Origin: JBAYDV01 sp041668045
GTDB lineage: Bacteria > Bacteroidota > Bacteroidia > Bacteroidales > UBA932
DNA length: 35,314 nucleotides
Assembly: GCA_041668045.1 (NCBI GenBank)
Contig: JBAYDV010000009.1
Coordinates: forward strand, 1 to 35,314
Direction of reading: 5' to 3'
Shown: positions 7,402-14,658 of the stretch, piece by piece
Position numbering within the stretch: the first letter of the stretch is position 1
Layout of the letters: the number at the start of each line of letters is the position of its first letter
Program-made: the position numbers and the translations under genes
Notes under the pieces: model-generated
The model's database searches: none
Told to the model about the DNA's origin: nothing
What the model saw: the letters and a program-made list of their open reading frames with translations, nothing else

Positions 7402-8679
7402 TTATTTGTTTAGTCTAATCTTAACTGCGTTAGCGTGAGCATCGAGACCTTCATTTTCAGCCATTTCTATTATGCAGTCGCTTAAATTTTCGAGTCCTTT
7501 TTTAGAGAGTTCTTGATATGTTATTTTTCTAATAAAGCTATCAGTATTTACACCACTATAGGATTTACCCCAACCAGAAGTTGGTAGTGTATGATTAGTT
7601 CCTGTAGCATAATCTCCTCCACTTTCAGGAGAATAGTTTCCTAAGAAGATACTTCCTGCTGATGTTATTCTATCTGCTATATTCCATGGGTTCTTCATAG
7701 ATATTATTAAATGTTCAGGAGCATAGGTATTAGCGAATCCTATCATATTTTCAGTATCATTGAAATATATTATTCGGCTTATTTCTAATGATTTCCTGGC
7801 TATCTCATTCCTGGAAAGAACCTTCTGCTGCTTTTCTATTTCTTCTTCTACTTTTCCGGCTAATGACTTTTGATTAGTTATAAATAAAGCTTGTGAATCT
7901 GGGCCATGTTCTAACTGTGAAAGTATATCTGCTGCTACGAAGCTCGGATCCGCTGAATCATCTGCTAAGATCATAACCTCTGACGGGCCAGCAGGCATAT
8001 CTATTTCCGTTTGATTAAGACTAACCATTTGTTTGGCTTTCATAACAAATCTATTACCTGGTCCGAATATTTTATCGACCTTTTTAATAGATTCTGTTCC
8101 ATAAGCCATTGCTGCTATAGCTTGAGCACCTCCTGCCTTATAAATAACATTTACTCCACATAACTTAGCCGTATAAAGCACTGCTGGATTAATCTTGCCA
8201 TTTTGATCAGTAGGTGTACATAATTGAATATTAGGACAGCCTACTATTTTCGCAGGAACAGCCAACATTATTACAGTCGAAAATAATGGGGCACTTCCAC
8301 CAGGAATATATAATCCTATATTTTGAATTGGAATAGATTTTTGAACGCAACGCACACCAGGCATTGTTTCCATATCTATATCTGTTCTTAGCTGTGCTTC
8401 GTGAAATTTCTTAACGTTAGCGACTGATATCTTAATAGCTTTTTTTAATGAATTTGGCACTAATTTATCTGCTTCTGATATCTCATTCTCACTTACTTGT
8501 AAACAAGATAATTTAACTTTATCTATTTCTTGTGATAATTCAAATAATGCTTTATCTCCTTCTTTTTTTACTCTATCTATAATATTTTCGACTATTGAAT
8601 TAATCTGAGAATCATCTTTTTTTCCTCTTTCAGCTAACTTATCCCATTTTTCTACTGAAGGGTTTTCATAAAATTCCAT
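7402..8679 (-). CDS. hisD: Histidinol dehydrogenase
   Basis: 425 aa, normal family length (about 430). It oxidises L-histidinol to L-histidine in two NAD-dependent steps using zinc. Family signatures seen in order are QKSIPIQNIGLYIPGGSAPLFST (nucleotide region; abbreviated family motif IGLYIPGG), KIFGPGNRFVMKAK, DMPAGPSEVMILAD, LSQLEHGPDSQALF with the zinc ligands Gln and His, and YAPEHLII carrying the catalytic Glu-His pair. It is the second gene of the operon: it starts 13 nt after hisG and ends 4 nt before the hisC-hisB fusion. No anomalies. Confidence 0.97.
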   Translation of the reverse strand: MEFYENPSVEKWDKLAERGKKDDSQINSIVENIIDRVKKEGDKALFELSQEIDKVKLSCLQVSENEISEADKLVPNSLKKAIKISVANVKKFHEAQLRTDIDMETMPGVRCVQKSIPIQNIGLYIPGGSAPLFSTVIMLAVPAKIVGCPNIQLCTPTDQNGKINPAVLYTAKLCGVNVIYKAGGAQAIAAMAYGTESIKKVDKIFGPGNRFVMKAKQMVSLNQTEIDMPAGPSEVMILADDSADPSFVAADILSQLEHGPDSQALFITNQKSLAGKVEEEIEKQQKVLSRNEIARKSLEISRIIYFNDTENMIGFANTYAPEHLIISMKNPWNIADRITSAGSIFLGNYSPESGGDYATGTNHTLPTSGWGKSYSGVNTDSFIRKITYQELSKKGLENLSDCIIEMAENEGLDAHANAVKIRLNK

Positions 8680-8692
8680 ATCACTTATATTA

Positions 8693-9544
8693 TTACATTA
8701 TTATTTTTTCACAATCAGTAACTAAAATACCTTCTGCTCCAATAGCTTTTAATTTATCTATTTTATCCCACATCTCGGTTTCATCTACTACAGAGTGTAA
8801 CGAACACCATCCCTCCATCGCTAATGGAAGTATAGTAGGACTTCTTAATGCTGGTAATATCTTAATAGCTTTTTCTATTGATGCCTCTGGTATATTCATC
8901 AACATATATTTAGCTCTACGTGCTCTTATTACAGCATCAAATCTAAACATTAACTGCTCAAGAACTTTTTTCTTTTCCTCTGTTAAATTTTTATTTGCTA
9001 CCAACACAGCCTCTGACTGTATTACTTGTTCTACTTCTACTAATCCGTTTGATACTAATGTTCCACCAGAAGATACTATATCGAAGATAGCATCAGACAA
9101 ACCTACAGTAGGTGCTATTTCTACTGAACCTGTTATAACATGAATCTCCGCATTAATACCTTTTTCTTTAAAAAAACTTTTTAGAATATTCGGATAAGAA
9201 GTAGCTATTTTCTTTCCATTGAAATAATTTAGACCTGTGTATTTATCATTTTTAGGAATAGCCAAAGATATCCTGCATTTACCAAAATTAAGTTTCTTTG
9301 ATATCTCTAAATCGTAAGCTCTTTCAGCTACCTCATTAAATCCAACTATTCCCAAATCTGCTACTCCCATTGATACTGTTTGAGGGATATCATCATCTCT
9401 CATATATAATACTTCAAGAGGAAAATTAGAAGCTTGAGTTAAAAACTTCCTCTTATTTTCATTAATACCGACACCTGCTGCATTTAATAATTCCAGGCTT
9501 TTCTCATTTAGACGACCTTTTGATTGAACTGCTATTCTTATCAT
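8693..9544 (-). CDS. hisG: ATP phosphoribosyltransferase, long form
   Basis: 283 aa, the long HisG form: catalytic domains I-II at about residues 1-210 and a C-terminal ACT-like allosteric domain at about 210-283 (ILPALRSPTILPLAMEGWCSLHSVV). The length means it should work without a HisZ subunit and be inhibited by histidine. Catalytic marks are QSKGRLNEKS at the N-terminus and the PRPP loop DAIFDIVSSGGTLVSNGL. It is the first structural gene of the operon and the committed step. The ATG lies 64 nt downstream of the U-run of an intrinsic terminator, itself behind a His-rich leader ORF, so transcription is probably controlled by attenuation on top of feedback inhibition of the enzyme. Confidence 0.97.
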   Translation of the reverse strand: MIRIAVQSKGRLNEKSLELLNAAGVGINENKRKFLTQASNFPLEVLYMRDDDIPQTVSMGVADLGIVGFNEVAERAYDLEISKKLNFGKCRISLAIPKNDKYTGLNYFNGKKIATSYPNILKSFFKEKGINAEIHVITGSVEIAPTVGLSDAIFDIVSSGGTLVSNGLVEVEQVIQSEAVLVANKNLTEEKKKVLEQLMFRFDAVIRARRAKYMLMNIPEASIEKAIKILPALRSPTILPLAMEGWCSLHSVVDETEMWDKIDKLKAIGAEGILVTDCEKIIM

Positions 9545-9607
9545 AATATTTAAATTAATTTTTTCTTTATATTGTTAATATTTAACTTTAAGGTAATGGT
9601 TATACAT

Positions 9608-9639
9608 AAAAAAGGCTCACCGTATCAGGGTAAGCCTTT
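9608..9639 (-). terminator. Intrinsic terminator acting as his attenuator
   Basis: On the minus strand AAAGGCTTACC (9639-9629) pairs with GGTGAGCCTTT (9621-9611) over 11 positions with a single T-G wobble, around a 7-nt loop, and a U-run of six (9613-9608) closes it. It stands between the leader peptide stop (9665) and the hisG start (9544), so every his transcript must read through it. A candidate antiterminator pairs GTAAG (9690-9686) with CTTAC (9634-9630) of the ascending arm. Confidence 0.85.
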
Positions 9640-9664
9640 ATATTTTAATATTATTATTTTCTAA

Positions 9665-9748
9665 TTATATATACAAAACTTTTCCCTTACTACCTTTAGT
9701 ATGGTGATGATGATGATGGAAAAGATGTATATTATTAATTATACTCAT
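9665..9748 (-). CDS. hisL: his operon leader peptide (polyhistidine)
   Basis: 27-codon ORF: ATG at 9748-9746, TAA at 9667-9665. The peptide begins MSIINNIHLF, then has six consecutive His codons (residues 11-16; CAT x4, CAC, CAT) after a single His8, and ends TKGSKGKVLYI. It lies about 28 nt downstream of the predicted transcription start and just upstream of the attenuator. In the RNA, CTTTTCC (9724-9718, codons 9-11) can pair perfectly with GGAAAAG (9685-9679), placing the His codons in the loop. A ribosome stalled there for lack of His-tRNA would cover the first arm. Role: sensor of histidyl-tRNA charging. The gene symbol is by analogy with enterobacterial hisL; no sequence homology to that peptide is claimed. 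Confidence 0.85.
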   Translation of the reverse strand: MSIINNIHLFHHHHHHTKGSKGKVLYI

Positions 9749-9783
9749 ATTTTTATTTTCTATTATTCTTATATTTTATTCGA

Positions 9784-9814
9784 CAAAGTTAAATACAATT
9801 TTAATTTTTCCAAA
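9784..9814 (-). promoter_or_regulatory. his operon promoter (Bacteroidota type)
   Basis: The minus strand reads TTTG (9814-9811), exactly 19 nt, then TAACTTTG (9791-9784), a full match to the Bacteroidota -33/-7 consensus TTTG-N19-TAnnTTTG. It would start transcription near 9777, about 28 nt before the leader peptide ATG. It lies right behind the Fic gene stop at 9820. Confidence 0.8.
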
Positions 9815-9819
9815 AAAAA

Positions 9820-11265
9820 TTAATACAATGCTTTAGTTGATTTTAAATAATCCTTAATTTCCTCATAGGATTCTCCTCTAATCATAGAGCTAAATTGATG
9901 TATTCTTTTCATCGTCTTGATATAAGATTCTGCATCTCCTATAGTAGACATTTTATGAAGAGCTACTAAGTAATCATCTTTATATATACTAGGAATAATG
10001 ATTTTAGCCTCTCCTGCTCTTACGAATTCTGCATTCATCATTAATCTAGCTATACGTCCATTTCCAGAGAAGAAAGGACGGATTTCTGTCAACATAAATC
10101 CTAAGAAAATAGCTTTAGCGAAAGTATTTTGTAATGTATTATAATAATCGAAACCTTTAATAAGTGTTCCTTTTACTTTATTAAAATCTACATCATAATG
10201 AGTGTTCCCGAAAATATTATCATATCTGAATTCGCCAGGCATCTCATCTTTCCTTGCAGCTAATACTACGCGATGTCTATATTGAAGTATTTCGATCATC
10301 TCATCAGAAGACTTCGGCACAATAGTCATCTCTTGCTTATTTGAGGCAAATGAGAATATTCCCAAAAGACTATTAGAAGCTTCTTTCTTATCTGAAACAG
10401 GGGACTTGGTATCAATAATTTTTTTGGCCTCATCAATATCAAATTCAGCTCCATCTAAAAACGAAGAAAAATAGCTCTCGAAGAATGAGAAACTTCTAAA
10501 TGATTCATAAGTAGTATTCTGTTCTGGAAGAGCTTTAAAATTATCTTTAAGAAGTGTTGTATATAATTTATTAAAAATCTCGATTTTAGAAGGATCATAT
10601 GGGAAACCGAAAGTTCTAGCCATAGCTAAAGGAGAAGATAAAACATCAGAAGGTTTTGAAATTAACAAAGATCCGACTAATCTAGTAAGTTTATCATACT
10701 CATCTTTCATATTTAATTTAACAGAAAGTTTTTTAGCCTTATCTAGCAAAAGATTTATAGCACTCTCTCCATTCAAGCATATGAATTGTTCTATCTTAGC
10801 CACTACTACATCTCTAGCTAAAATTTTTGATTCAGTTCCTGTTTTTCTAGAAATTTGCATATTCTCAAGAAACGCTCTCTCTCTTTGAGATGCATATAAG
10901 CCTTCAATAAAAGGTATATCATCATCCAAAGCACTAGGACCTTCCATCAGATGAACTTTTATTCCTGGCAATAAAATATTTTTGGTATAAGAATATGTTA
11001 GAAAAATATGTCCATCATCAGTAGGAGAAAATTCGAAGGCTGTTCTATGGCTTAATATAGCCTTAGGAAATAATCGTCCTAAAATCATATATAAATTTCT
11101 CTTTATTATATTGACTGGATTATCTTCAAAATTAGATGTATAGATTTTTGGAGCTATTTTTCTAATTAAGCCTTGTTTATGTAACTTTACTAACTGCCTG
11201 GACTCAGCTGCATCCGAAGTTGCGAACACAATTTCTTGTAAGTGATTAGATTTATTTTGTTCCAT
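9820..11265 (-). CDS. Fic-domain protein with N-terminal AbiEi-like winged-helix region; catalytic His replaced by Arg
   Basis: 481 aa. The C-terminal Fic domain (about residues 325-440) has PGEFR and the signature EIRPFFSGNGRIAR at about 394-407. In active AMP-transferring Fic proteins this is HPFx(D/E)GNGRxxR: here the catalytic His is Arg396 and the acidic residue is Ser400, while the GNGR phosphate anchor is intact. The N-terminal part (about 10-130), with LVKLHKQGLIRKIAPKIYTS and HRTAFEF, resembles AbiEi-type winged-helix antitoxin/regulator domains; the middle is helical and unrecognised. So it may bind DNA and use a nucleotide-binding but AMPylation-deficient Fic fold, or catalyse something else. 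No partner toxin or antitoxin gene is adjacent. The family is confident, the activity unknown. Confidence 0.85.
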   Translation of the reverse strand: MEQNKSNHLQEIVFATSDAAESRQLVKLHKQGLIRKIAPKIYTSNFEDNPVNIIKRNLYMILGRLFPKAILSHRTAFEFSPTDDGHIFLTYSYTKNILLPGIKVHLMEGPSALDDDIPFIEGLYASQRERAFLENMQISRKTGTESKILARDVVVAKIEQFICLNGESAINLLLDKAKKLSVKLNMKDEYDKLTRLVGSLLISKPSDVLSSPLAMARTFGFPYDPSKIEIFNKLYTTLLKDNFKALPEQNTTYESFRSFSFFESYFSSFLDGAEFDIDEAKKIIDTKSPVSDKKEASNSLLGIFSFASNKQEMTIVPKSSDEMIEILQYRHRVVLAARKDEMPGEFRYDNIFGNTHYDVDFNKVKGTLIKGFDYYNTLQNTFAKAIFLGFMLTEIRPFFSGNGRIARLMMNAEFVRAGEAKIIIPSIYKDDYLVALHKMSTIGDAESYIKTMKRIHQFSSMIRGESYEEIKDYLKSTKALY

Positions 11266-11297
11266 AATATATTATTAAAAATAGGGGTTGTTTTAAA

Positions 11298-11327
11298 CAA
11301 ATATAATGAAATTTTTCAATTATAAAA
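11298..11327 (-). promoter_or_regulatory. Putative promoter for the Fic gene
   Basis: The minus strand carries TATATTTG (11305-11298), matching the -7 consensus TAnnTTTG, about 33 nt before the ATG. The -33 position is only T-rich (no clear TTTG), so support rests on the -7 box and the location. Confidence 0.4.
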
Positions 11328-11351
11328 AGTTTTATAGGTCAATTTTGTAGA

Positions 11352-12347
11352 TTAATCTTCATCATCCACCCAAAGTTCAAAACATAGAGGAGTATAAGGA
11401 GGAATACCTGAATTACTACTCAAATTTCCACTATCTCCATAAGCTAAATCTGAATGAAAAAATGTTACTGCGTGATCTCCCCAATCCATTTTGTTTAATG
11501 CCTTTATAAAACCTTCAACATAAGAAGATCCATAAGAGACCATAGTATCATAATCACTATAATATGTTATAGATAAAGTCGAATAAGTATCACTATCACT
11601 GTAGAATCCATATTTCAATGCGGTATCTGCTACATTAGTATCAAAAACCTGACCATTCAAATATCTGCCTACATAATTTACTTTCATATATTCGCCATCA
11701 GTAATAGTATCACTATCTTCGTGTTCTCCTTCCTCTATCATTTTAAAATAAAAACCATCTTCAAGAGAATCAACACTATTATGATAAGTATCAGAATAAG
11801 TTTGAAGTAAATTATCCTCATAAGCATCAATATCTTTTATAATTCCGTCTATTTTAACTGTATATTTTTTAATAGATGACGTAGCATAAGTAGTATAGGA
11901 ATAATCCGTCAATAGCCATGGAGCTATTATAGCAGTCGCTTGACCTCCATCATTCATAGTTTCAACTAAATTATCTACACCTGGATATACATCACCAGAG
12001 GCTACATGCCAAATTAGAGGTCCATAGTATTTATTCGTAGCATAAGTACCTAATTGCTTAGCAAGATCCTCTGAAGTATAACTTGAAATATCACCATAAA
12101 GATTAGTAATTAAATATTCAACTTGAATATAATCGTCTTCTACTACTCGATCTCCATTTCCCGGAGTATTATCAACTATATAAATACCAGAAGAATCAGC
12201 CTCTACATTTGGATAATTTAATTCCATATAGGCGGTCATGATATTATTTTGTATTTCTTTATCACTTGGATCAACTTCATCAACACAAGCAGATAAAAAC
12301 ACAATCGATACAGCTAATACTGTAAATATTTTGAACATTCTTTTCAT
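11352..12347 (-). CDS. FKBP-type peptidyl-prolyl isomerase-like lipoprotein with two domains
   Basis: 331 aa from the ATG at 12347, chosen because a lipoprotein signal starts there (MKRMFKIF, hydrophobic core, lipobox LSAC with the lipid-bearing Cys at about residue 21). The longer frame back to 12380 would overlap the upstream gene. Two FKBP-like units follow. The first, about 45-165 (VVEDDYIQVEYLITNLYGD ... MNDGGQATAIIAP), is divergent. The second, about 200-331, is clearer (YMKVNYVGRYLNGQVFDTN, VEGFIKALNKMDWGDHAVTFF, GIPPYTPLCFELWV). Probably an outer-membrane-anchored periplasmic folding factor, although several active-site aromatics look altered, so isomerase activity is uncertain. It is the third gene of a unit, 5 nt after a related lipoprotein gene. 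Rich in Asp, Ser and Tyr. Confidence 0.75.
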   Translation of the reverse strand: MKRMFKIFTVLAVSIVFLSACVDEVDPSDKEIQNNIMTAYMELNYPNVEADSSGIYIVDNTPGNGDRVVEDDYIQVEYLITNLYGDISSYTSEDLAKQLGTYATNKYYGPLIWHVASGDVYPGVDNLVETMNDGGQATAIIAPWLLTDYSYTTYATSSIKKYTVKIDGIIKDIDAYEDNLLQTYSDTYHNSVDSLEDGFYFKMIEEGEHEDSDTITDGEYMKVNYVGRYLNGQVFDTNVADTALKYGFYSDSDTYSTLSITYYSDYDTMVSYGSSYVEGFIKALNKMDWGDHAVTFFHSDLAYGDSGNLSSNSGIPPYTPLCFELWVDDED

Positions 12348-12352
12348 ATATT

Positions 12353-12883
12353 TTAATTTTTCTTTAAATCTGTAATCCACACTTCAAATATCAAAGAAGA
12401 TAAAGCAGGGACATTATATAAATCATTATTTTTAAACCCATCATCTGAAGAGAATAATATATAACTATGCTCTTCATTTTTCATGCCAACCAAACCTTTA
12501 TTTAATCCACTTATAAATTGATTTGAAAACTTCACATCAACTACAGTTGAATCTTGGTCTGTTAATTCGAAATCTAAATCCTCAAAAGTATAAGGATTAT
12601 TAGTAGCAAATACAGTAGAAGGTCCATTACTGAAAATATATCCTACATAATAGAATTTCACACTATCTCCTACTTCTAAAAAATCACTACCAATTCCTTC
12701 ATTAAGAATTATTCTCGCCGCACCATCATTTATTATAACGGTACTATCAGCAAAAGTAGTACTTAAATAACTATCAATACTACTTTCTTGATTTATTACA
12801 TCAGTTTTATCATCTTCGTTTGTACATGAGAATGTAAAAAACAAAAATGACAAAATTAATATTTCACTTATTAACTTTTTCAT
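12353..12883 (-). CDS. FKBP-like lipoprotein
   Basis: 176 aa. N-terminal lipoprotein signal MKKLISEILILSFLFFTFSC with the lipid-bearing Cys at residue 20, then an acidic linker (TNEDDKTD). One FKBP-like domain runs from about residue 65 to the end: GDSVKFYYVGYIFSNGPSTVF, then FISGLNKGLVGMKNEEHSYILFSS and a final strand ALSSLIFEVWITDLKKN. It is related in plan to the downstream two-domain lipoprotein, so the pair probably arose by duplication. Location would be the periplasmic face of a membrane. It starts 19 nt after the phosphoesterase gene stop and is followed by its paralogue after 5 nt, so all three should be co-transcribed. Enzymatic activity cannot be judged. Confidence 0.7.
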   Translation of the reverse strand: MKKLISEILILSFLFFTFSCTNEDDKTDVINQESSIDSYLSTTFADSTVIINDGAARIILNEGIGSDFLEVGDSVKFYYVGYIFSNGPSTVFATNNPYTFEDLDFELTDQDSTVVDVKFSNQFISGLNKGLVGMKNEEHSYILFSSDDGFKNNDLYNVPALSSLIFEVWITDLKKN

Positions 12884-12902
12884 TTTAGCAAATGTTATGC
12901 CG

Positions 12903-13940
12903 TTAGTCTTGTTTCTCTTTTAAAAATTCTTTTAGGGATTTTTCAAAATATTTAGGGACTTGCTCTATTTTCATATCAAGTCTTCCACCTGCAGCTTTTG
13001 CATGGCCACCACCATTAAAATATTTTTTTGACAAATCATTAACAGAAATGCCACTCTTACATCTCAACGATACTCTTACATAATCATCAGACTCAGTAAA
13101 AAATGCTGAAATTCTGACTTTTTCTAATGTTAAAGGCAAATTTACAAAACCCTCAGCATCTCCTGGCATAAATCCGAATTTTTCTTTAATTTCTTTAGTC
13201 AAAATCATATAAGCTGCTTGCTCTTCTTCCATTATTACTAATTGAGCTGATAACATCTCTCCCATCAACTTAAGCTTTCGTATAGGATTACTTTTAAAAA
13301 GAGTTTCATTTAATCTCATCAGATCTACACCTCTTTTCGTTAATAGTGATGCCATATTATACGTTAACTCTGTAGTTGAATTAGAAAAATTATTAGTATC
13401 TGTTAATAAACCTACAGCTAAAGCTAAAGCCCCTTTTATATTGATATTCATAACATCGGAATTAACTTTTTCCGTGTCCATTAATAAATAGAATAAAAGC
13501 TCGCAAGCAGAAGAGGCCTTTATATTAGAAATAACTAAATCAAATTCATTTTCACTTGGATATAAATGATGATCAATAATTATTTTAGAACAATCTAAAT
13601 TTAATAATAAATCTGACATAGCACCTGTTCGTGAAAGGCTATAGCAGTCAAGACAAAATAGTAAATCAGTTTTATTTATTATCTCTTTGGATTTATCAAT
13701 ATCTTTTTCATATATAATAATACCCTCCTTAATATCTAAAAAAGAAACATTTTGTGGAAATGTAGAAGGCAAAATAATATTAACATCTATATTTAAATCT
13801 CTTAAATAATAGTATAGTCCTACTACTGACCCCACTGCATCTCCATCTGGATTAAAATGTGAGACTATTAATACATGCTTTTTATTCGAGATCAAAGATT
13901 CGAATTTCTTAATTTTTGTTATATCTTTTATTAATTTCAT
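12903..13940 (-). CDS. nrnA: DHH/DHHA1 phosphoesterase, NrnA-like (oligoribonuclease / pAp phosphatase)
   Basis: 345 aa from the ATG at 13940; an in-frame TTG at 13955 would add five codons but is less likely. The DHH domain has the metal-binding HFNPDGDAVGS (28-38), an aspartate in LFCLDCY (about 94-100) and DHH at 123-125. The C-terminal DHHA1 substrate domain ends with GGGHAKAAGG (310-319), which recognises nucleotide substrates. Family members degrade very short RNAs and/or dephosphorylate 3'-phosphoadenosine 5'-phosphate; which activity dominates cannot be seen. Cytosolic. It is divergent from the gene at 14039, with 98 nt between them, and leads a unit with two FKBP-like lipoproteins. 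A -7-like TAAATTTG (13960-13953) precedes it, leaving a very short leader. Confidence 0.88.
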   Translation of the reverse strand: MKLIKDITKIKKFESLISNKKHVLIVSHFNPDGDAVGSVVGLYYYLRDLNIDVNIILPSTFPQNVSFLDIKEGIIIYEKDIDKSKEIINKTDLLFCLDCYSLSRTGAMSDLLLNLDCSKIIIDHHLYPSENEFDLVISNIKASSACELLFYLLMDTEKVNSDVMNINIKGALALAVGLLTDTNNFSNSTTELTYNMASLLTKRGVDLMRLNETLFKSNPIRKLKLMGEMLSAQLVIMEEEQAAYMILTKEIKEKFGFMPGDAEGFVNLPLTLEKVRISAFFTESDDYVRVSLRCKSGISVNDLSKKYFNGGGHAKAAGGRLDMKIEQVPKYFEKSLKEFLKEKQD

Positions 13941-13968
13941 AATTTCTAAGTGCAAATTTAAAAATATA

Positions 13969-13999
13969 TTGCAAGTACTGAATATTATTTTTACTTTTG
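13969..13999 (+). promoter_or_regulatory. Putative promoter for the 14039 operon
   Basis: TTG (13969-13971), 20 nt, then TACTTTTG (13992-13999), matching TAnnTTTG; predicted start near 14006, giving a leader of about 33 nt. It shares the 98-nt divergent region with the nrnA-like gene, whose own -7-like box lies at 13953-13960 on the other strand. Confidence 0.5.
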
Positions 14000-14038
14000 T
14001 ACTACAAAATGTGTAACAATATTATATAATAAATATTT

Positions 14039-14647
14039 ATGAAAAAATTTTTGACTTATTTTCTACTTCCAATTATCATTATATTCTTGGGATATATGAT
14101 TGTTAAAAGTATTGAAGCTCCAGTTCAATTTAAAAAAGCAACTGAAGCTAGAGAAGTAATAGCTATAAATCGTTTGAAAGATATTCGAACTCTTGAGGTC
14201 GCCTACAAACAAACTTATGGTAAATACACTAATAATTCAGATACTTTAGCTGATTTTTACAAAAATGGCAAAATTACCATTATCAAACAAATTGGTTCTA
14301 TGGATGATTCTTTAGCTGTTGCACAGAAAAGAGTTAAACGTGAAGAAATTTTAATTAATGTTAAAGATACTCTATGTAAAGAACATGCAGACTTCAACAT
14401 TGATTCTTTAAGATTTATTCCTTTTTCTCATAAAGATACTGTTATTATGAAAGCCATAATCAAAAAAGTATCTGGCGTTGACGTTCCTCTTTTCGAGGCT
14501 TCTATGCCATATCATTCTTTATTAAAAGGATTGGATAAACAATTAATTATAAATCTTTGCGCTGCTAAAGAAGATATTAATAAATATCCAGGTATAAAAG
14601 TTGGTAGTATTTCAAATCCTAATAATAACGCAGGAAACTGGGAGTAA
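14039..14647 (+). CDS. Small membrane-anchored protein, pseudopilin-like N-terminus, unknown function
   Basis: 202 aa. Residues 1-24 are a short positive start plus one hydrophobic helix (FLTYFLLPIIIIFLGYMIV). An amphipathic helix follows (VQFKKATEAREVIAINRLKDIRTLEVAYKQTYGKY abbreviated: about residues 28-66) whose look (small helix, then tyrosine-rich turn and 'NNSDTLADFYKNG') recalls type II/IV pseudopilins. There is no clear prepilin peptidase site. The rest is a soluble region with no motif I recognise. Gene order (this gene, a DUF3822 protein, rsmD) is conserved among Bacteroidota to my knowledge. The protein probably spans the inner membrane once with its bulk outside. The next gene starts 11 nt downstream, so they are co-transcribed. 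Confidence 0.6.
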   Translation: MKKFLTYFLLPIIIIFLGYMIVKSIEAPVQFKKATEAREVIAINRLKDIRTLEVAYKQTYGKYTNNSDTLADFYKNGKITIIKQIGSMDDSLAVAQKRVKREEILINVKDTLCKEHADFNIDSLRFIPFSHKDTVIMKAIIKKVSGVDVPLFEASMPYHSLLKGLDKQLIINLCAAKEDINKYPGIKVGSISNPNNNAGNWE

Positions 14648-14658
14648 CACTATAAAAT

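Noticed and set aside
9701..9718. Run of GTG/ATG triplets that looks like a simple trinucleotide repeat or a His-tag vector artefact
   Set aside because: It is in frame within a short ORF with its own start and stop, behind a consensus promoter and before a terminator and hisG, and uses mixed CAT/CAC codons; a biological leader peptide explains it.
13941..13955. TTG start five codons upstream for the DHH phosphoesterase
   Set aside because: It overlaps a -7-like promoter box and adds no conserved residues; the ATG at 13940 is preferred.
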